The notes under the pieces: generated by a model
What the model saw: only the letters and a program-made list of their open reading frames with translations
Database searches by the model: none
What the model was told of the DNA's origin: nothing
Translations under genes and position numbers: made by a program
Assembly: GCA_025936205.1 (NCBI GenBank)
Contig: JAICTU010000362.1
Coordinates: forward strand, 1 to 9,480
Direction of reading: 5' to 3'
Length of the DNA: 9,480 nt
From: Polyangiaceae bacterium
Lineage (GTDB): Bacteria > Myxococcota > Polyangia > Polyangiales > Polyangiaceae
In this document: piece by piece, positions 6,959 to 9,480 of the stretch
Layout of the letters: each line of letters starts with the position of its first letter
Position numbering within the stretch: the first letter of the stretch is position 1

Positions 6959-7732
6959 ATGGACCCCGAGCGGCTACGCAGGCTACTGGAGCAGGTTCGC
7001 GCCGGCGCCACGGATGTGGAGGGCGCGCTGCAACAGCTGCGACGCCTGCCCTTCCAGGATCTGGGCTTTGCTCACGTGGATCATCATCGCGCGCTGCGTC
7101 AGGGCGTGCCGGAGGTGATCTTCGGCGAGGGCAAGACGGCTCCGCAGATCGCGGGAGTGGCGCGTTCGCTGGTGGAGGCGGGGCAACCCGTGCTGGTGAC
7201 GCGCCTCGACCCTGCCAAGGCTCGAGATCTGCACGCGCTCCTGCCCGAGCTCGTCTACCATGAGCTCTCGCGCACGGCATCGCACTCGAGCCGAGAGATC
7301 CCGCAGCGCCCCGGCGAACCGGTGCTGGTCATCACCGCCGGCACGAGCGATCTGCCGGTCGCCGCCGAAGCCCTGGAGACCTTGCGCATGTTCGGGGTGC
7401 CGGCACGCGGCATCGCGGACGTCGGCGTCGCGGGCCTGCACCGTATCGTCAGCCATCTGGACGCGCTGGAACGCGCCCCCGGGGTGATCGTCTGCGCGGG
7501 CATGGAAGGCGCGCTCGCGAGCGTCGTCGGCGGCCTGGTCGCGGCGCCGGTGATCGCAGTGCCGACCTCGGTCGGCTACGGTGCCTCGCTCGGTGGCATC
7601 GCTGCGTTGCTCGGCATGCTGTCGAGCTGCGCCGCCGGCGTGACGGTCGTGAACATCGACAACGGCTTCGGCGCGGCGATGGCCCTCGTGCGGCTCACGC
7701 GCCGCCCCGGTCTCGAACCGCACGCCGTGTGA
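6959..7732 (+). CDS. larB: Nickel-pincer cofactor biosynthesis protein LarB
   Basis: LarB carboxylates the pyridinium ring of nicotinic acid adenine dinucleotide and hydrolyses it, giving the dicarboxylated mononucleotide that LarE then sulfurates. The ATG at 6959 gives 257 residues, the normal family length; the frame is open further upstream but that part is Arg/Pro/Ser-rich and unlike LarB. The N-terminal domain carries VIFGEGKTAPQI (53-64). The C-terminal PurE-like domain has VITAGTSDLPVAAEA (124-138), CAGMEGALASVVGGL (179-193), VIAVPTSVGYGASLGG (198-213) and SSCAAGVTVVNIDNGFG (222-238). Cys224 sits where the active-site cysteine of the lactobacillar enzyme (Cys221, as I recall it) would be. 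It is followed seven bases later by larC, so the two form an operon. larE is absent from the window. Confidence 0.94.
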   Translation: MDPERLRRLLEQVRAGATDVEGALQQLRRLPFQDLGFAHVDHHRALRQGVPEVIFGEGKTAPQIAGVARSLVEAGQPVLVTRLDPAKARDLHALLPELVYHELSRTASHSSREIPQRPGEPVLVITAGTSDLPVAAEALETLRMFGVPARGIADVGVAGLHRIVSHLDALERAPGVIVCAGMEGALASVVGGLVAAPVIAVPTSVGYGASLGGIAALLGMLSSCAAGVTVVNIDNGFGAAMALVRLTRRPGLEPHAV

Positions 7733-7739
7733 GCCCTGG

Positions 7740-9197
7740 ATGAAACAGCGCGACTCCTCCCCGCACCATCACCACCACCATCACCACCGTCACGGTGATG
7801 CCGATCATGACCACGGGCACGATCACGCCCACGATCATGGGCACGGCGAGCACGATCACGTCCATGACCACGCGGATCATGATCACGACCATGAGCAGGA
7901 TCACGACCATGAGCATGAGCATCACCATGGCCATGACCATGAGCACGAGCACCCGCACTCGGCGCAATCGATCGCTCGTCCCGAGCTAGAGCGCGGCGCC
8001 GGCGAAGGAAAGCTCCTCTTTCTGGACGCGCCCAGCGGGCTCGCCGGAGACATGACGATCGCGGCCTTGGTCGATCTCGGCGTGCCCTTCGCCGAGGTGG
8101 AGCGCGTCATCGCCAGCCTGCCGCTGAGTGGTTTTTGGCTCGAGTTGAGCCGCGGCTTCGCGGGCGCGATCGGCGCCAGCCACTTCGACGTGCACGTCGA
8201 GGGTCAGCAGCCGGAACGCAGCTACGCCCAGATCGATGCGCTGCTACGGGCAGCGCCGTTGCCAGCGCGCACCCAGAGCCTGGCGCGCGCGATCTTTCGC
8301 CATCTCGCCGAGGCCGAAGCCGAGGTTCATCGCGTCGACATCGCGCAAGTCCACTTCCACGAGGTGGGCGCGGTGGACGCGATCGTCGACATCGTGGGGG
8401 CGGCGGCCTGCTTCGACTATCTGGGCGCGGAGGTCGTCGCGAGCCCGTTGCCGCTCGGCCGCGGCTCGGTCGAGTGCCGCCACGGGCTCTTGCCTCTGCC
8501 CGCGCCCGCGGCGCTCCTGTGCTTGCGCGGCGTGCCCACCTATGACGCCGGCATAGCAGCCGAGCTGGTCACGCCCACGGGCGCCGCCATCGTGGCCACG
8601 GTGGCCAGCTCCTTTGCGAGCTGGCCCAGCTTCATTCCCGAGCACGTGGGCTGGGGCAAAGGCACGCGCGAGCTATCCGATCGGCCCAACGCCTTGCGAG
8701 CGGTGCTGGGCCAGCCGTGGCAAGCAGCCGCGGGCGGCCCCGCCACTCACGTGATCGTCGAAGCCAACGTCGACGATCTCACCGGCGAGCTCGCCGGGCA
8801 TGCCCTGAGCGCGCTCTTGCGCGCGGGCGCGCTCGACGCCTGGCTCACCCCGATCCAGATGAAGAAGGGCCGCCCCGGCCTGATCCTGTCGGCGCTCTGC
8901 CCGGCGAACGCCGCCGATGCGCTCGGGGCCGTGCTGCTGCGCGAGACGAGCAGCCTCGGCTATCGTAAATCGCCGGTGACGCGCGGCGAGCGGCCGCGGC
9001 GCATGATCGAGGTGCAAACCCCCTGGGGCGCCATCCCGATCAAGGTGGGCACGGGTCCCTGGGGCAACCCCCAGATCAAGCCCGAGTTCGACATCTGCGC
9101 CGCCCGCGCCGAAGCCCACGGTGTGCCCGTGCGCGAAGTGATCCAGGTCGCCCTGAACCAAGCCCGCGAACAACTCGGCGTGGCGCCATCGAGCTAA
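7740..9197 (+). CDS. larC: Nickel-pincer cofactor nickel-insertion protein LarC with large His-rich N-terminal tail
   Basis: LarC is the CTP-dependent cyclometallase that inserts Ni into the thiolated pincer nucleotide, the final step of cofactor assembly. The family body begins near residue 92 with LLFLDAPSGLAGDM and runs through QVHFHEVGAVDAIVDIVG (203-220), AELVTPTGAAIV (274-285), VGWGKGTRELSDRPNALR (303-320), EANVDDLTGELAGH (341-354), LTPIQMKKGRPGLIL (369-383) and ETSSLGYR (402-409). Both halves (LarC1 and LarC2) are in one continuous frame, unlike Lactiplantibacillus plantarum, where they are joined by programmed frameshifting. Ahead of the body lies an extra tail: residues 9-73 contain 34 histidines, first as eight in a row, then alternating with Asp/Glu. 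This is a likely Ni(II)-binding or storage segment. The ATG lies seven bases after the larB stop without a clear ribosome site. If translation began nearer residue 92, the tail would be lost, but its open frame and regular His/acid pattern argue that it is real. Confidence 0.93.
   Translation: MKQRDSSPHHHHHHHHRHGDADHDHGHDHAHDHGHGEHDHVHDHADHDHDHEQDHDHEHEHHHGHDHEHEHPHSAQSIARPELERGAGEGKLLFLDAPSGLAGDMTIAALVDLGVPFAEVERVIASLPLSGFWLELSRGFAGAIGASHFDVHVEGQQPERSYAQIDALLRAAPLPARTQSLARAIFRHLAEAEAEVHRVDIAQVHFHEVGAVDAIVDIVGAAACFDYLGAEVVASPLPLGRGSVECRHGLLPLPAPAALLCLRGVPTYDAGIAAELVTPTGAAIVATVASSFASWPSFIPEHVGWGKGTRELSDRPNALRAVLGQPWQAAAGGPATHVIVEANVDDLTGELAGHALSALLRAGALDAWLTPIQMKKGRPGLILSALCPANAADALGAVLLRETSSLGYRKSPVTRGERPRRMIEVQTPWGAIPIKVGTGPWGNPQIKPEFDICAARAEAHGVPVREVIQVALNQAREQLGVAPSS
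7764..7958 (+). repeat. Coding low-complexity region for the (His-Asp/Glu)n tail of LarC
   Basis: These 195 bases encode 65 residues with 34 His and 19 Asp/Glu. The bases are a degenerate six-base pattern, CAY-GAY. His codons are mixed (21 CAC, 13 CAT), so it is not one simple recent triplet expansion. It also creates long low-complexity open frames on the opposite strand and in another plus frame, which are not genes. Confidence 0.9.
7881..7916 (+). repeat. 18-bp tandem duplication inside the LarC His tail
   Basis: Bases 7881-7898 and 7899-7916 are head-to-tail copies that differ at only one of 18 bases. They encode DHDHEQ and DHDHEH. This is direct evidence that part of the tail grew by a recent in-frame duplication or slippage. 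Confidence 0.85.
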
Positions 9198-9214
9198 CTC
9201 GAGCGCTCACCCCC

Positions 9215-9265
9215 CCCAGACCTCGAAGCAACTCCGCATCCGGAACGCAAGCGGTGGCTAGGGCC
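9215..9265. repeat. Imperfect direct repeat, copy 1
   Basis: Starts CCCAGACCTCGAAGCAACTC and ends GGCTAGGGCC. Aligned by eye with copy 2 (9304-9352), about 40 of 51 positions agree, with two one-base gaps. The best-kept blocks are GCAACTC, CCGGAA, GCAAGC and GGCT. Confidence 0.7.
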
Positions 9266-9293
9266 CCAGCGCGCGCGGCGGAGGCTGGGTCCC
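9261..9293. terminator. GC-rich hairpin downstream of larC
   Basis: GGGCCCCAGC (9261-9270) can pair with GCTGGGTCCC (9284-9293), nine of ten pairs, with a 13-base loop. It lies 64 bases after the larC stop and could end the larBC transcript. No T-run follows; the next bases are C-rich, so factor-dependent termination or a processing role is equally possible. Confidence 0.35.
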
Positions 9294-9303
9294 ACCTCCC
9301 CCT

Positions 9304-9352
9304 CCCAGATCTCGAGGCAACTCGGCCCGGAATGCAAGCCAAGGCTGGGGCC
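9304..9352. repeat. Imperfect direct repeat, copy 2
   Basis: Starts CCCAGATCTCGAGGCAACTC and ends GGCTGGGGCC, 89 bases downstream of copy 1. Its ends (CCCAG at 9304-9308 and CTGGG at 9345-9349) are complementary, so a transcript could fold across the unit. A weaker third echo (ATCTCGGCACTGGGCCGG) begins near 9367. Confidence 0.7.
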
Positions 9353-9480
9353 TCATGATTCGTCACATCTCGGCACTGGGCCGGGGATGACAGCGGGCGG
9401 CCCCTCGAGATGAGCGCAGCGGCGGCGTGCAGCATTCGAGCGCACGCTGTGCTGAGGGAATGAGCCGGACCCTCCACTCC

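Larger units (their letters stand above)
9198..9480. other. Noncoding tail after larC
   Basis: No convincing gene is seen in these 283 bases. The only long open frame (minus strand, 9477 down to 9076) runs more than 100 bases antisense into larC and is Arg/Ala-rich without recognisable motifs. The region holds a C-run (9211-9217), an imperfect direct repeat and a GC-rich hairpin, each listed separately. The next gene, if any, begins beyond the window. Confidence 0.6.

Noticed and set aside
6817..7011. 65-residue N-terminal extension of the membrane protein
   Set aside because: It is Arg/Pro/Gly-rich, lacks hydrophobic helices and runs antisense into larB. The Met at 6816 directly precedes the first helix.
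7695..7967. Minus-strand open frame rich in Val, Met, Leu and Ile that looks like a membrane peptide
   Set aside because: It is the reverse complement of the CAY-GAY repeat; reading ATG/GTG/ATC triplets gives hydrophobic residues automatically. The region is explained by the His tail of LarC.
9361..9392. Small bulged hairpin GTCAcATC / GATGAC
   Set aside because: The stem is short and interrupted with a long loop, which is expected by chance in this sequence.
9076..9477. 133-residue minus-strand open frame at the right end
   Set aside because: It overlaps the end of larC antisense, is dominated by Arg and Ala and has no recognisable motif; it also reads through both noncoding repeat copies.
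1..9480. Search for cobalamin or nickel riboswitches, tRNAs, CRISPR arrays, insertion sequences and attachment sites
   Set aside because: None could be recognised. The leaders where a riboswitch would be expected are either outside the window (before position 2) or too short (6817-6958).

Overview
This GC-rich window carries nine confident or probable protein genes, packed into three or four transcription units, followed by a short noncoding tail. The very high G+C, strong third-position G/C bias and many overlapping starts suggest a high-GC bacterium. A Polyangiales-like member of Myxococcota (deltaproteobacterial type) is my best guess, inferred from style only; there is no rRNA or tRNA here to settle it. 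I see no mobile elements, CRISPR arrays, RNA genes or recognisable riboswitches.

Layout. (1) Positions 2-4183, plus strand: a cobamide (vitamin B12) uptake and salvage operon. A BtuC/FecCD-type permease, a BtuF-like binding protein with an N-terminal membrane anchor and a BtuD/FecE-like ATPase are followed by CobU (adenosylcobinamide kinase/guanylyltransferase) and CobS (cobalamin synthase). Each gene overlaps the next by 4 to 11 bases. The operon may begin before the window. (2) Positions 4253-6189, minus strand, convergent with the first: pmbA/tldE (inactive partner of the TldD protease) and dcd (dCTP deaminase), joined by an ATGA overlap. (3) Positions 6259-6816, minus strand: a small unrecognised multi-pass membrane protein, with a hairpin lying over its stop codon. 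(4) Positions 6959-9197, plus strand, divergent from (3): larB and larC, two of the three genes that build the nickel-pincer nucleotide cofactor of lactate racemase-type enzymes. larE and larA are not in the window. (5) Positions 9198-9480: no convincing gene, but an imperfect direct repeat of about 50 bp and a GC-rich hairpin.

How the genes fit together. CobU and CobS act in sequence on the nucleotide loop of cobamides, and the ABC genes upstream would bring in corrinoid to feed them, so this block reads as import plus remodelling. LarB and LarC make a different metal cofactor: LarB carboxylates and cleaves NaAD, and LarC inserts nickel. The link between the cobalt-cofactor and nickel-cofactor blocks is neighbourhood only.

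The most striking thing is the N-terminus of LarC: 34 histidines in 65 residues, alternating with Asp/Glu, placed ahead of the normal start of the family. It looks like a built-in nickel-buffering tail, and an 18-bp tandem duplication shows part of how it grew. The rest is mostly well-known metabolism, and I do not claim a wholly new system.
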